Origin: Ophioderma brevispina
Taxonomy: Eukaryota; Echinodermata; Ophiuroidea; Amphilepidida; Ophiodermatidae
NCBI GenBank assembly: GCA_023653785.1
Contig: JAMKCH010001605.1
Coordinates: forward strand, 1 to 64,000
DNA: 64,000 nucleotides
Reading direction: 5' to 3'
In this document: positions 1-11,780 of the stretch, one piece after another
Numbering within the stretch: position 1 is the stretch's first letter
Layout of the letters: every line of letters begins with the position of its first letter
Made by a program: the position numbers and the translations under genes
The notes under the pieces: generated by a model
Seen by the model: only the letters and a program-made list of their open reading frames with translations
Told to the model about the DNA's origin: nothing
Database searches by the model: none

Positions 1-240
1 AGATATGCATAGTATAACAGCAGCCATAAAAAAGTTAAAGACATTGTCATGATTCTGAAATATTTTGGGAAAATTTTGGTATGGAATGAAAGCTAAGTCA
101 CGTAGAATTACATATAAATCAAAATAGTTGAAAATTTTCTGTCCATTTGTTGAGTATTTTGCGCCAGTTTAATTTCCGCCCAATCGCTTACCCGAACACG
201 ATTCCCCCCGACAAATTCCACATCGCAGGGAGGCAAATGG

Positions 241-456
241 TGACGTCAAAGTGATGACCATCATAATTTCCGTCGTTGTGAACCACATATCGCAAAGTGT
301 GCCACTTCAATATAATAAAACAACAACGAAATGAAACAAATATGTCATTCTCAACTTTTTTTTTGCTAATTTTATTGTACGTCATTAATCCATCAATATT
401 AAGTGCAGCAATAACATTCGAGTCAACACGAGGTTTTGGTCATCACTTTGACGTCA
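241..456. mobile_element. hAT-like MITE with palindromic 8-bp flanks
   Basis: The 8-mer TGACGTCA occurs at 241-248 and 449-456. Just inside lie the inverted repeats AAGTGATGACC (249-259) and GGTCATCACTT (438-448). Eight-bp target duplications with short TIRs are typical of hAT elements, so a 200-bp non-autonomous element is the simplest reading. Because TGACGTCA is its own reverse complement, it cannot be told apart from part of a 19-bp inverted repeat. It also matches a CRE (cAMP-response element) consensus. The interior is AT-rich with no coding signal. Confidence 0.5.
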
Positions 457-744
457 GAGTTGGCGCTTTTGATCAATGAAGCCGTGGCGAAAATCCGCCC
501 GTTTTCTGTTTGTTCCCCCCCCCTTCGTTTCAAAAAACAAAGCAAAAAATTAAAAAATGGCCTCTATTTTTTTAATTTTACATCAAATTGTATTATTTTT
601 TTTCGGGAATTCGTTATGTATGTACAGATTATTTTATGAATGTAAGTCAAACGGGATCATTGACAAAAATCTTGACAATTTCCTTTAAGACTCATCTAGT
701 CAGATCATCATGACTAGTTTTGTGGGGTTGCCTCACATTTGGAT
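457..744. other. AT-rich interval, no gene seen
   Basis: Apart from a short C run near 515-523 and T-rich stretches, I see no repeat partner, RNA gene or coding signal. Confidence 0.6.
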
Positions 745-1060
745 GAAGTATGGGTGTGTACCGCCTATAAGACCCTCTTTTCAGGGTCTTTCAGTTCCAG
801 AGATCCCCATTTAGACGCATTTCAGTTCCAGAGACCCAACTTTTCATGTCCAAAGCATATGCTACTACTACCAAATTTTCTCAAAAAACCTCAACATAGA
901 ACTGGAAATTGAGGGAAATCCAGCTTATTTTTTAAATTTTTTGAAAAACCTAGTTCCGGAGACCCCATTTATTGGGCCCAAATCAGCTCTGGAGCCTCAG
1001 TTTTTGAAATCCGGAAGGCACATAACCTACAAAAAAAAGGGGGGTGAGACCCCCCCCTAT
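745..1060 (+). repeat. dispersed repeat R1, copy 1
   Basis: This segment aligns along most of its length with the reverse complement of 20995-21262. Shared landmarks in the same order are CTATAAG, TTTCAGTTCCAG, ACTTTTCA, TCCAAAGC, TACCAAATTTTCT, CTGGAAATTGAGG and TAGTT-CGGA. The phrase TTCAGTTCCAGAGA recurs within it, as though a short unit had been reiterated. It ends close to a G run at about 1039-1044. The class is unknown and no termini are clear. Confidence 0.6.
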
Positions 1061-2204
1061 CCCAATATTGTGACTACACATTTGACATTAGTTTAACATT
1101 GGTCATTATCATAATCCAACTGAATGTGGTAGTCACAAGAGGTTATGTGTATTGGTTAGCCATTTAACCACCACCAAATTTTAGCTAAAAACTAAAAGCC
1201 TCCAAAATCCTTAAATTTAACCTGATTTATCTGAGGAAACCACTTCGAGGAAGTATCTAATAAAGTTTTGTCAAAATGCTGGCAACTAAGTAATGAAATT
1301 TTCCGATGAATTTGATTGTCCAAATCTGACCAGCACCAAACTCCTTCAAAAGTAAAGTGTAAGAAAGCAGAATAAAAATCAACACTGATATTTTCTTTCT
1401 GAAAACAATTACCTCCAGCATGTTCAGTCTTAAAAACTGGATAGAAGAGATAGGTTTAAGGATAATACTGTGATTGATTGATGCATTATACAAGGCATTT
1501 TTGGTTGCATATGCTGTTGAAAACTGATTGGAGAGGTTAGTGCATTAGAATGTTAATGGCTAACCATTACCTCCTTTTGTGACACAACATCAGTGAATAT
1601 AATGATAATGACCAATTTTAAAATAAATGAATGTACAAAATGGTATCACAATTATGGGACTAGACCCCCCCCCCCCCCCCCCTCCGTGGCAATAGCTTTC
1701 CTTCCTTTGGAGGATAAGTGAGGGGACCCCCCCCCCCCCCCCCTTTGCCTCCTGGAGCTAGTTTTCTGCTGAGCAATAAACCTTTTTTGTCTTCTATATA
1801 GAACCTTCAAAATTTTTAAAACATTTGGAACATTATCGTATATCAGCTAACATGAAGGTTATGCCGCTGTACAGGGACATATGGTTTCCACAATAAGGCC
1901 AACACCAAATTTAATGTCATCTGACATAGTCAAGAATTACAAAACTTACCTTAAACAGGACGCTGTATCATCTTACAATAGGCCAGTTGCACTGAGGTAA
2001 CTTAATGCAATGGACTTTGTTTGCCCCCAGATCATCCAGATTCCGAAGATTACAATGCATGCACCTGGTTCATAACATTTTCAGCTATTTCTACAGTATT
2101 CTCTGCATGCTTGGGGTTTGTCTGGAGGCAGGTTCTGGCCAAGATAACCTGTTGACCTGGCCTGCAAGCCCCTATACACAGAACAAGAATCCGCACATTG
2201 TTTT
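1061..2204. repeat. no gene; two long C tracts at 1665-1682 and 1727-1743
   Basis: This is mostly unique AT-rich sequence. It holds two pure C homopolymers, 18 and 17 nt long, separated by 44 bp. A minus-strand splice-donor-like AAG|GTAAGT lies at 1947-1952, but all frames upstream of it are interrupted by stops, so no exon is called. Confidence 0.6.
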
Positions 2205-2344
2205 TCAATCCTACCTATGAATGGGGATTGTATACAGTCGGTGTGACCTCCCCTGCAGGTGAGATTTACACACCTGACTGAAAATCATGTGAACAACTTA
2301 TATTGTGGTATTTTACTGCTGTGATGATAGGAGTCCCTGGTTTA
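2205..2344 (+). repeat. 140-bp direct repeat, copy 1
   Basis: This is almost identical to 2959-3098 over the same 140 bp; I see one substitution near the start (CTATGA versus CTGTGA). The copy is followed at once by a 19-A run (2345-2363). The core contains a run of features such as GTCGGTGTGACC and CCTGCAGGTGAG. It could be a young SINE-like or MITE-derived fragment, or a local duplication. No TIR or pol III boxes are convincing. Confidence 0.75.
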
Positions 2345-2363
2345 AAAAAAAAAAAAAAAAAAA

Positions 2364-2958
2364 TTCCATTACTGACATTTCACTTCCGGGCCATACAATT
2401 AATCCAATTTTCTCTCGTAAACATTTACAGTGAACCCAAACGAACCTGTAAATTCATAACCACTTAAAAACACAAACTGAAATTTTTTTCGTAATCTGCG
2501 AATCTGACGAATCACTTCGGTTTAAAAAAAACCCCACAACTTTGACAATCACTGCAAATACATCATGAGTATGGTCAAGAAATTTCTGCAACAATCTGAA
2601 ATCAATTTGTGATTATAAAATCTTTTTCTGCATATTGGAATCAGGATTGGAATACTTTGGTGTAGCATGTGTATTATGTGTCAAGTCAAGCTTCACTATA
2701 ACAACACTCACATCATCACTTGCTAAGCAAGAAGGATCAACTGCTACTATTCCAAACACATACCTGTCTACTGCAGCAGAAAAACCCAGCACTCAGAAAA
2801 GCCAACATATTCCATACACTTGTAGCATATTCCTCAATAATAATATCCCAGTTTAGATCCCTCTCTTGCCACCAGATTCCAACCTGTACTAATGTGCATC
2901 TGACCAGCAGTGTGTGAGTCTAGCAGTGTCAACTCTAACAATAGACCCCATTGGTGTC
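2364..2958. other. spacer between 140-bp repeats, no gene seen
   Basis: This is AT-rich sequence with only short open frames (longest about 73 codons). I find no splice-site pairs or recognisable domains. Confidence 0.55.
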
Positions 2959-3098
2959 TCAATCCTACCTGTGAATGGGGATTGTATACAGTCGGTGTGA
3001 CCTCCCCTGCAGGTGAGATTTACACACCTGACTGAAAATCATGTGAACAACTTATATTGTGGTATTTTACTGCTGTGATGATAGGAGTCCCTGGTTTA
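2959..3098 (+). repeat. 140-bp direct repeat, copy 2
   Basis: This is the partner of 2205-2344, in the same orientation, 754 bp downstream. The near-identity suggests recent duplication or recent insertion of the same family. This copy lacks the A tract that follows copy 1. Confidence 0.75.
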
Positions 3099-3660
3099 TC
3101 TTTTCATGCCTTTGAAGAGTCTAGTAATTGAATTAATGAATATAATTGGTGAGTTGTCTAGTGATGAGTTATTGACAACTTGATATACCTATTTGGGTTA
3201 GTCAGTTATTAGCAGAAATTTTAATCTCAGGTTCTTGCCAGATGAGTCCTTCCATGGTTCAAGGGGGGAATGGTCCAAATTAAATGTGAAACGAGAGATT
3301 TTACAAAATTGGTGTTCCTAAAATATGTGAAATTTCTGATTTTTGCAATGATGGAAAGCTTTCTATATCAAAATATCCCCAACTGAAAGGATTAGCCGAG
3401 AATTATTTCTTTGGTACAAAAATTGTGAAATTTCTAAATTCCTATAGGAGCAAATAAGAAATTCAGCCTATGTTTTTAATTGAAAAACAAGCATAATAAA
3501 ATCACCTTTTGTTTTCACTTTTAAGACATTTCTGTAGCCACATAAAGGTTAGAAATCTACCTTTTGTGTATACTCTATATGAATACATATGGCAGAAAAT
3601 ATGGATTGCCTCAATCCTCTTGTTGCACCTTTAAAGCATGTAATTTTTGGAAATACAAGC
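3099..3660. other. AT-rich interval, no gene seen
   Basis: No coding signal. A TTGTTGCACCTTTAA string at 3620-3634 matches the right terminus of the TTAA element at 17490-17916, but no left end is visible nearby. Confidence 0.5.
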
Positions 3661-4270
3661 TTTTCAAATACACCTGCCCAACAAAGTCTCTCCTGCATGT
3701 TTTTCGATGAGTACTGTGCCAAAGTCAGACGCATTTTGAAAGTTTCGAAATATACACCTTGTTGCCTAATGTTTGCTCTTTCATTTAATACCCCTGGGGG
3801 GGGGGCCCCCCTTGTAACAAAGCGTTGCAGAAATGGCGAGATAGAAGCCCGAAAGACGCAAACCCCCAAAACCACCAAAAGTTTCATTTTTGTGATTTTT
3901 CAATGGACTTTCCGTGTAACTGGGACACGAACATGCGGACGCAACAATCAATATTGCAAGTATCCTTTCTCCGGCTCATTCATCCGTTGGAAACCCTTGT
4001 GTAAATCACTCACTGTTTATTTGGCTTTGTACCACACAGTACCATTGAAAAATCCAAAACTGCAACTTTTGGTTTGGGGGGGATTTGCGTCTTTCCGGGC
4101 CGCTCTATCTCCAGCATTTTTTGCACCCTTTTTTACAGTGATAGTTAAATGAAAGAGCTAGACCTAGGCAACAAAATGGTAATATTTCAAAACTTTCAAG
4201 TGGTCTGACTTTGGCACATATGATCGAAAAACATGCCTGAATACTTTTTTGTGCCAGGTGTTGTTTGCAT
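3661..4270. mobile_element. long-arm foldback element
   Basis: The left arm (about 3661-3907) and right arm (about 4041-4270) are reverse complements with scattered mismatches, enclosing a loop of roughly 130 bp. Matching blocks run in mirror order: the CACCTG region, GCATGTTTTTCGAT, TGTGCCAAAGTCAGAC, a CTCTTTCATTTAA block, GAGATAGA/CCCGGAAAGACGCAAA, CCAAAAGTT and GATTTTTCAATGG. A 187-codon open frame crosses the whole foldback. Its protein has no recognisable domain and is explained by the repeat, so I do not call a gene. This is most likely a non-autonomous DNA transposon or an inverted duplication. Confidence 0.75.
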
Positions 4271-6230
4271 AACAAGCTCCTATATAAAACAACAAAATTA
4301 TGAAGGGGTGACATTGACATCTTCTGGCAAATAAATAGAAAAATCTTCAACCTAAAGAAAACTTGAACTTTGGAAGCTGTGAATCTTTGTTGAGGTGGCA
4401 AATTGTTGATTCCCAAAAATGAATCAATCTTAACCAAAGACTCTCAACTTTAAACCTATGATGGGTAACTTAGGAATGTGAATTAAGTTAACCAATGCAT
4501 TTGCCCTAGGCATTTGGTCCTTCCAACGCACTTAAAATACAAGATTGGATATAGTTGGGGCTCATGGGGTCCAAGACCCCCCCATCAGTTATTGCAAACA
4601 ACTTTCAAAAGAATGGGTCTACCAGCACATTTCCTCACTGATAAAACTTCAACCATGCCCCTACTGACTCCCCTGAACACTTTGTCTCTAATGTATTCTC
4701 TGAAGACTTTTTTCATGTTTTCCTACCGCTCATTAACTTGTATTGTTCTTTTCTCAAGTAATTGGATGAAGTCAATATTTTATCTGGTATTTTGGTAGGC
4801 TATAATCTTTCCACCTATAACTATTTCTCAGTTGCCACATGTGTATAAGCTGTAGCATTTGATTGTAACTCCATGGCACACACACACACTCACCATTCTG
4901 AGTCTTATTGTTTGCTTAGAAAAAACAAAGGAACACAATTGTTTTTTTTCCATGGTTGAGTTCACAAGACTGGAAAGACAGTATACATATATGGCCATTC
5001 CTTTTGTGAATCACTGGACCATTGTAAGAAAAAGAATGACTATTTACACTTGATTGTTGTATCCTGTAAGAAAAAAAAACCCTTCAAAATCCTACCTGAA
5101 AGTCAGTACTGTATATGTTTGATCTGAGCAGAGGATGGCTGGCCATTAAGTTTTATTTTAAAAATGGTTGACTTCTACCCTCAGTCGCCAGAAATTATGC
5201 AAATTATTTTGAGCAATACTGACCAAATCTTAACATACACAAAATGAACAATTAACACAATTTTCACAAGAAAACTAGCTACAAAATTTGATATATTTTT
5301 TTTTCAAACTTTATACTCTAATTCAGTGCCATTGGTATATGCATGGGTCACTTTTTTTCTTGGAACAGCATATATTTGGGTGTCACTTTCACACTTGAAT
5401 AGGCATGTTCCTGCCTAAATCTAAGTTGAGTTGACACCTCATAATAATGGGAGAGGAAACTAACCCCATTTGAGTGAGGCCTCAGTCCTGCTATCCATCT
5501 CTGATTGATGGCAGTATTCAAATGTTGGTGGACTTGATGAGGGCCTGATAAAGGTGGTCCAAAATTATTGACTTTTCATGATGTTCTTAAAAGAAGATAA
5601 AAACTTCCTAATCAAATAGAAACTTATATTCTCTACAGTATTGTTTCTCATTTTCTTATCTCTTTCTTCGTTTATTTGTTGGAATACTCTTCTCTGTGTG
5701 TACAACACAAACAATCCTGGAGACTTTCCTTAGTCTCTTTGTCATTATAAAGTAAAGATTCTGGTGAGGTTCAAAACTTGTTTGCTCCAAATGATAGTCT
5801 AGACCAATGGAAGAATGAGATAGATTTGACACATAAAATAATATACCCAAAACAGATAGGAACATTAAAAGAGCTAAGGACCTCCATGTAATTTGTAGGC
5901 TACTTTCAATTTTGCCGTAACTTAATCAAACAAAATGTGTCCTATTACATGACTCTCATAGACTCTGACCATTGATATTAAAACCACATAAAGGTCACAA
6001 GACCGGTGAAACAGGTGCATGCCTTGGGAATCAACTCTAGTGTGTGCTTTCTTCTTGTGTTACAAAAACGCCATTTCCACGTCGTCTGCTGAATAATGGT
6101 CACCGGCGACATTATTAAAATGGGTTCTGTTTACCCATAAGCACGCTGATTTGGGCTTATAATAACAGGTAGGGCTAATGTAATAACAGCTGCTTATAAC
6201 CATGCAAAAATACTCAATATTTGAAATTCT
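4271..6230. other. AT-rich interval, no gene seen
   Basis: Contents are a short CA run at 4877-4890, T and A homopolymers and short open frames only (up to 94 codons). No frame has a recognisable domain or paired splice sites. Confidence 0.55.
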
Positions 6231-6280
6231 AGATGAGGGCGCACTATGTTTTCAAATGAGCCACTCCGGAGAAACACCAC

Positions 6281-6780
6281 ATGCACAAACTGCTGACGAT
6301 AAGGCCCTGCTGGACAACAAGCCCTCTGCATAACACTGTCAAAGAATCACACAACTCGGCAGACAGAGACATCGCTCTCGCAAAACATTTTCTGCCGAAC
6401 GGCTGCTCCCCTCTCCAGTTCCCCCATCAAATCTTACAGACATGGAATATACTGCCTGGCAGATCACCCAAGACCAATCAACTCTCTAATAACACCTAAT
6501 CAGACTACCACTGGCAGCCATCTCCACCGCCAGGAGGGTCACCTTAAACCGGATACGCACAGGAGTCCGGTCGCTTCAAATAGCAACATGCACCGATGGG
6601 GGCTGCGTCAGCCTGCCAATGTGGTTCTCCATCACAGACTCTGCGCGTGTGGAATCACATTCTAACCGAGTGGCCCGAACTTGTCCACCGGTGGACCACA
6701 GATTTCTCAAAACCCAACCAATCAACAGTGAGTTGGCTCGCCAACGCTTACAGAATAGTTAGCTGCGCTTAACGCAAGAA
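6281..6780 (+). pseudogene. decayed non-LTR retrotransposon (LINE) 3' end
   Basis: Conceptual translation over several frames gives pieces that look like the extreme C-terminus of a LINE endonuclease/reverse-transcriptase polyprotein. There is a stretch like LPNGCSPLQFPHQILQTWN, then an NRIRTGV-type motif followed by a KSNMHRWGLRQPAN-like segment, then a WLANAYRI-like end. The order fits the post-RT tail of Jockey/CR1-type elements, where an arginine-rich RTG motif precedes a cysteine/histidine cluster. Frames must be switched at least three times, stops interrupt it, and the RT and endonuclease domains are absent, so it is a 5'-truncated dead copy. It is followed by a purine-rich AAGAAGAAAG tail near 6776-6795. 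The family assignment is inference; a translated search would settle it. Confidence 0.55.
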
Positions 6781-6795
6781 GAAAGAAGAAGGAAA

Positions 6796-9230
6796 GGGCC
6801 AGTGTCTCTTAGAAAAGCCTTCCCAAAATAATGATTTCATGAGAGAATACATAAAAAACATATGATTAGGAGATTGAAGTCCGGTCTATAGCTCGCATGT
6901 AATAGTGTTACTCTTGTTTTCGTAAATGATTTAAAACATTTGTCATAATTACATAGCCATATATTAAAGGCTTAAACTTGGAAAAAATCTGGCCTCTTCA
7001 ATAACAGAAGGCTCTACCCAAATCTCAGCATCCCCCAAATAGAGTACAGTCAATTTTAAGAAGGATGATAATTAGTATTATGCAGCTTTATGTTAGTTAA
7101 TTATTTAAAAACATTGGAAAATAATACAAGGCAAGATCATATCAAGGTCTGGTTAGGAATGATATCATAGCAGTAAAGTGGCTGAAATGTTAAAACTTTC
7201 GAGTCCAGATTCACAATCCAAGTTATGCATCGACCAAAGATATGCCTAATTTCATTAATATTGTGTGCAACGTGCAGTCACCTAAGGGTCTTTTAAGAAA
7301 TAATTGAAGTCCAATAGTAGCTGATTTGACGATAATGCAGATTTTGTGTGTCACACAGCCCACATTGGAACCGGGTGGTCACTCTCTAGCTCTTAGGCGA
7401 AGGAAACCAGCGATAGAATACTTATGGTCGGTGTGGCAGAACCGGGGGGGCGGGGGGGGGTACTGACATAGGAAAGAGGTAGGGTATGTGCGGCAGTTCC
7501 AGACCACATTTCCGCACCTCTCCAGCAGTTTAAGGGTTCCAGTGAAGCATTAATCAGTCTAAGGGTCCCCTGGGAAGAATGTGTGCCTCAGAAGCCTAAT
7601 TTTAGCCAATATTTCAGTTACAAAACTTGCAAATTTTCAAAATTTCAGTTTCATTATGCCCTACATTTAAGACACTTTAGTTCCAGCCCGTCGTGACCAA
7701 GACCCCAAATTTTCGGGGCCGCACATCCCGACCTGAAAACAAGTTGAGTAAGCCCTCCGGGGGGCAGAAACCTTGGATTTAACTGTTTCATTCATCCATA
7801 ATGCCATTGCCTTGGTTCAAGTTCAATTCATCATAAAGAGAGTATTCATCCCCAAATACATTACCGTTATCTTAAGGCTCTTGGGGCCCACAATTTACCA
7901 AAACAAAAAGCTCCACAAAGTCCCTAAACGAGCTCCAAAGGAAAAAATGTGAACCACAGGGAGGCACAAAATTAGGGAGAGTCTGATTTTTTATCAAAAA
8001 GGGTTTAAAATGTCATTCAAAAAGCGGTCCACTTTGTCTGATGAAGCTTGGAAAGTCAAATTTCGAAAAAATCCCCTATATCTGGATAAGGGCCCTGCTT
8101 CTGAATCTGTCTGAAATATACCATTACTTTACTTTGCACTTGAAAATTAAGCCATGCCATTATTTACTTCCTCAGGCATGGTATTTTGGCATACAATCAT
8201 AAACACTATACCCCATCTGCCCCCTCCCCCAATTTTGCTTTCTCCCATCCCCCCCCCCCCCTTCCATGCTGGTGCCACCAATGCTTATCACAAATAGAGG
8301 ACTGGAATCTTTAATTGTTAGTAGCTGCCCTGTTCAGTTATGTAATTACATAAAGAGCATCAGCCACTAAAATATGTTACCCAGACTTGCGAAACTACAT
8401 TAATTGCTATATCATAAAAATAATGCAGTTGATAAGTAATGAGCAAACAGTGGATAATGGAAATCCATTTGCAAGAGCCATGATTTAACATTAATTGTAC
8501 TGGATCTAGGATGGTACCATCCACCCTTGTTATATTCATCAGTCATCCTCGCAATTACTAATTATTTTAGCTTGTTAAAGTTGAAGGCATGATTAGGGTT
8601 TTATAAACATCACAGTACATTTACACAGATTACTGCATTCACTTAAACCATTTGCTATGCTATGTGGCATATCATCAGAGGCATTAGAAGCATTTAGACC
8701 ACACCCATAATCAAAACACACACCCAAATATTTGGGATGTTGCATGCATACTGTAGCTCTAAAATTGAATGATGGCAGTTAGTTTAAAGGGATACACTCT
8801 CTTAATGTAAAAAGGTGAAAATTGTACAAAAAATCACTCCAATAAAAGGAATATACACTCCAAAAATGTGAAATTTCACTCAATAAGGATTGCCTACTGT
8901 GATCACTGTTTAAATAAGACTGTAGGTAAACCCTACCAAGTGAAATGAGGGGATGAATTAGGAACAGAATGTTAGATTAATTTATAAGGTTTCTACACAA
9001 ACCTGTACATGTAATTTTATTGAAAGTGGTCTGTAAAACTGCACTGGTATCATCGATAAGCATATTGTTATCATAATTCTTTATCACAGATGGAACCAAC
9101 TTTACTGCTACAGTAAAATGCAAGTACATGTTCATGTCTGTTTTCAAATTGAAATGTAGTTAAATTTAACCTGATGTGTTGAATATTGAATAGCTTGGCC
9201 TGAAACTGCATGCCTGTATGACTGAATAAG
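6796..9230. other. mostly unique AT-rich interval with GC-run repeat debris
   Basis: No gene seen. Positions 7443-7460 hold two G runs broken by one C. Positions 7480-7760 have the mixed CAGTTCCAG / CCGCAC / CTCCGGGG texture of the R1-type repeats but no clear alignment. A C run lies at 8248-8261. Open frames are all short. Confidence 0.5.
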
Positions 9231-9595
9231 GCAAAAAATGCTTGTCTCAGAAGAAAATGGGGAAAATTTAAGCAAAATCAGGGGCGGCGCCAGGGGGGTG
9301 GCAGGGGGGGGGCAGCCCCCCCCCCTGAGATTTTCAAATTTAGTAAATTGGGTTTTTGCACAAAAATTAGGGGTTTTTTAACCAAAATGAGTTCATTTTG
9401 TACTGTTTTGCCCCCCCCCCATGACATTTTTAGTCAAAAGGCTATGCAAAATGCAGGGTTTGTTAAACTTTCTTGAGCCACTTTTTACTTTTTAAGACTA
9501 AAAATCCTCAAATCTATAAAAAAAGAAGAAATGTGCAAAAAGTGAATTTTAACTTTGCTGTGCATGCAGTTTTCTGAGACAAAACTTTTTTGAGG
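9231..9595. mobile_element. TIR element family M, copy 1
   Basis: Left end GCAAAAAATGCTTGTCTCAG (9231-9250) and right end TTTCTGAGACAAAACTTTTT (9571-9590) are inverted repeats. The same termini bound 63391-63782. Interior TGCAAAATGCA strings are shared by the two copies. A CAGGGGCGGCGCCAGG-led block with G and C runs at about 9282-9425 looks like a nested fragment of another MITE. There is no coding capacity. Confidence 0.65.
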
Positions 9596-10609
9596 TATAA
9601 TGTATTTATTCCTAAAATTGGCTTAAAGTACTTTGTTAGATTACTGACTTACTTCCATTTGGAAATACTGTCTTATAAAAGATGAGGAAAAGCATCTAAA
9701 TAAGGGATGCAACATTACTTATCACAGAGGATTGGAAGATTAGATCAGTTGGAACTCCCTTCCCCAACCTGTCAAAGGCAGCCATTTTTGTTTGTTATTT
9801 GGTGTTTGTTTTACATGTTGTTGTTGTTATTTTTGTTATTTTTTTTTAGATTTCATTCATCCTCAGGTATCAACCTACCCTGTGTTTGGAGTAAAAATGT
9901 CCATCTAGCCAGGCGGGTTTATGAGAGGTTACATGAAGTAATCAATAACAAATCTAAATTTCAAATTAGTAAGGGTCAGAGCAGTATAATTATGACAAAA
10001 TTCATTCATATAACATTTAAACACCAATTCATTTATCATAACTCTCTTTTTAAGTCCAGACAAAAATATTAACAACTTGAAAAACAGCCACAGTAACGTA
10101 ACTACATGAATATTCAAAATGCTATTCGTGAAAGAAATAGCCTAAGGGGGCTAATTTTCAGCTTCAACATGGAGCGATAATTATTTCCCCAATGGTATGG
10201 TTTGTATACATTCAAGGACCCATATCAAATTAAAAATTTGATTAGGGTCCTACTGGTGGTATTTCTAGTATATGAATCACGTCACTCCGTATCTGTAGAG
10301 ATTTGTGCAGGCCATCCAGCAATGTTCAAATCTTACAAAGCATATCACTTTTATCAGTTGAAACTATAGGAAATGATGATAATTTCATCTTAACAGTAGT
10401 TAGAGAATTTTGAAATGGGGGAGGGTGTAAATCAGGGTATTTAGGCAATGTAGATTAGCCAATATGTTAGATAAGGATAAAATTCTGAATTTTTCCAAAT
10501 GGGCATACTCTGCATTGAGGACACATCAGAGGGCATAGGAATTGAAGGAGCAGCCCAGACCAAAGTTTTGACCAAATACAATTGATTTCAGTGTTGTTTG
10601 AAAATATAA
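9596..10609. other. AT-rich interval with a small hairpin, no gene seen
   Basis: A 37-nt hairpin spans 10215-10251: arms AGGACCC...ATCAAATT pair with AATTTGAT...GGGTCCT. A 121-codon open frame at 9707-10072 has low-complexity hydrophobic content from a T-rich tract and no recognisable domain. Confidence 0.5.
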
Positions 10610-10898
10610 ATAAAATAATAAATGCAAGTATTTATATAGAGCTTTACACAATGTCTCAAAGCGCTTTACATTTATTCTACTGTCACTGGATATGTCACAT
10701 TTTCACATAATGAAAATTTGGCAGCCATGTGACTACCCCTATGACAGCTCCCCATTTACACCTGGGTGATGAGACAAGTGAGATAAAGTGTCTTGCCCAG
10801 GGACACAACACATTGGCCTCGGCGGGGCTCGAACTCATAATTTTAAATGGTCTGATGATCGTGAGTCCTGCGCTTTTCCACCGGGTCACACATGCTCT
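10610..10898 (-). mobile_element. tRNA-derived SINE, copy 1
   Basis: Read on the minus strand, a tRNA-like head carries an A-box-like segment (ACCCGGTGGAAAAGCGCAGG) and a B box (GAGTTCGAGCCCC). A CTGGGCAAGACACTTTATCT body follows, and then a tail with AAAGCGCTTTGAGAC, CTCTATATAAATA and an ATTTATT-type 3' end. The head plus GCGCTATATAAAT-type tail matches a SINE architecture common in animals. Related copies lie at 44953-45098 (minus) and 47052-47352 (plus). It is not a functional tRNA because the cloverleaf is not maintained. Confidence 0.8.
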
Positions 10899-11201
10899 CA
10901 ACATGAATCAAGATTATTTCTTGGTGGGGTCCCATGAATAAGAGTTGAATGAATTAATATCTTTTTAAACTCAAGGCACTTTGCATTCAACTTGAATTCT
11001 GGCAGTAAGACATGTCTAACTTGAGACTCCAATAAGCTCTTTTCTTATGATGCAACTTGGCTTGAAACTCACTTCAATTAAGACTTGAATCCTAAAAACA
11101 AATCTTACTTCAAAATTTTCAGTACAATCTGGTGTTACATTTTGTGCTACATGTATATGCAAAATGCTTGTACTGCAGTTTCCCATAAGCCACTTTCTTA
11201 C
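10899..11201. other. AT-rich spacer, no gene seen
   Basis: This short interval between the SINE and the next TIR element has no coding or RNA-gene signal. Confidence 0.5.
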
Positions 11202-11714
11202 CAGTTCGGGCCGACTGCCGGATCCGGCAATGTTGCTGCAGCCGGCAGTATATTGCCAGTTCAGGCAACATAAAAACAAGCATCCCTGCAGAATTCGGAA
11301 ACCTTAAACGATTCTATTGGATGGGGACCTTATATTTTTTAGGGGGAAGTCCATATTTTACCCTTGACAATGTATGTTATGTCGCCAAATTTTCACCCAG
11401 GACCAAAACATTTCACCTTGGGGTTGTGTTAAAATTGGAAAATTCAAATTTGTCACTTTTTTACTTTTTATTGAAATTTTAGGTTAAAATCGTTTTTATA
11501 TCACAAAATATTTTTTTTATTCATAGTTAAACATTATTTGACGAAATACTTTGTTTACAATCACTTTCTATATCTAAAAATCTCATTATTAAATTAACTT
11601 ACCAACTTTAAATTTACCGCGCTTGCAATGCATTGTGGGAAACAACACTGCCGGTTCCGGCAACACATTGCCGGCTACAGAAACATTGCCGTATCCGGCA
11701 GTCGGTCCGAACTG
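11202..11714. mobile_element. non-autonomous DNA transposon with about 70-bp TIRs
   Basis: The left arm starts CAGTTCGGGCCGACTGCCGG (11202-11221) and the right arm ends in its complement (CCGGCAGTCGGTCCGAACTG, to 11714). Inverted similarity runs for about 70 bp on each side. CTTAC is duplicated on both flanks (11197-11201 and 11715-11719), suggesting a 5-bp target duplication. The arms are built from reiterated TGCCGG/CCGGCA units (TGCCGGATCCGGCAATG and similar), while the 370-bp interior is AT-rich and non-coding. Superfamily is unassigned. Confidence 0.8.
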
Positions 11715-11780
11715 CTTACAGAGAAGATTGATTCATTCTACATGTAAGATTAAATCTAGGCACACATACAATACATATAG

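Noticed and set aside
3619..3636. Right end of another TTAA element
   Set aside because: It matches the F3 terminus for only about 15 bp and no left end is visible.
3589..4152. 187-codon open frame
   Set aside because: It lies across a long inverted repeat, the protein has no recognisable domain, and the opposite strand is open too.
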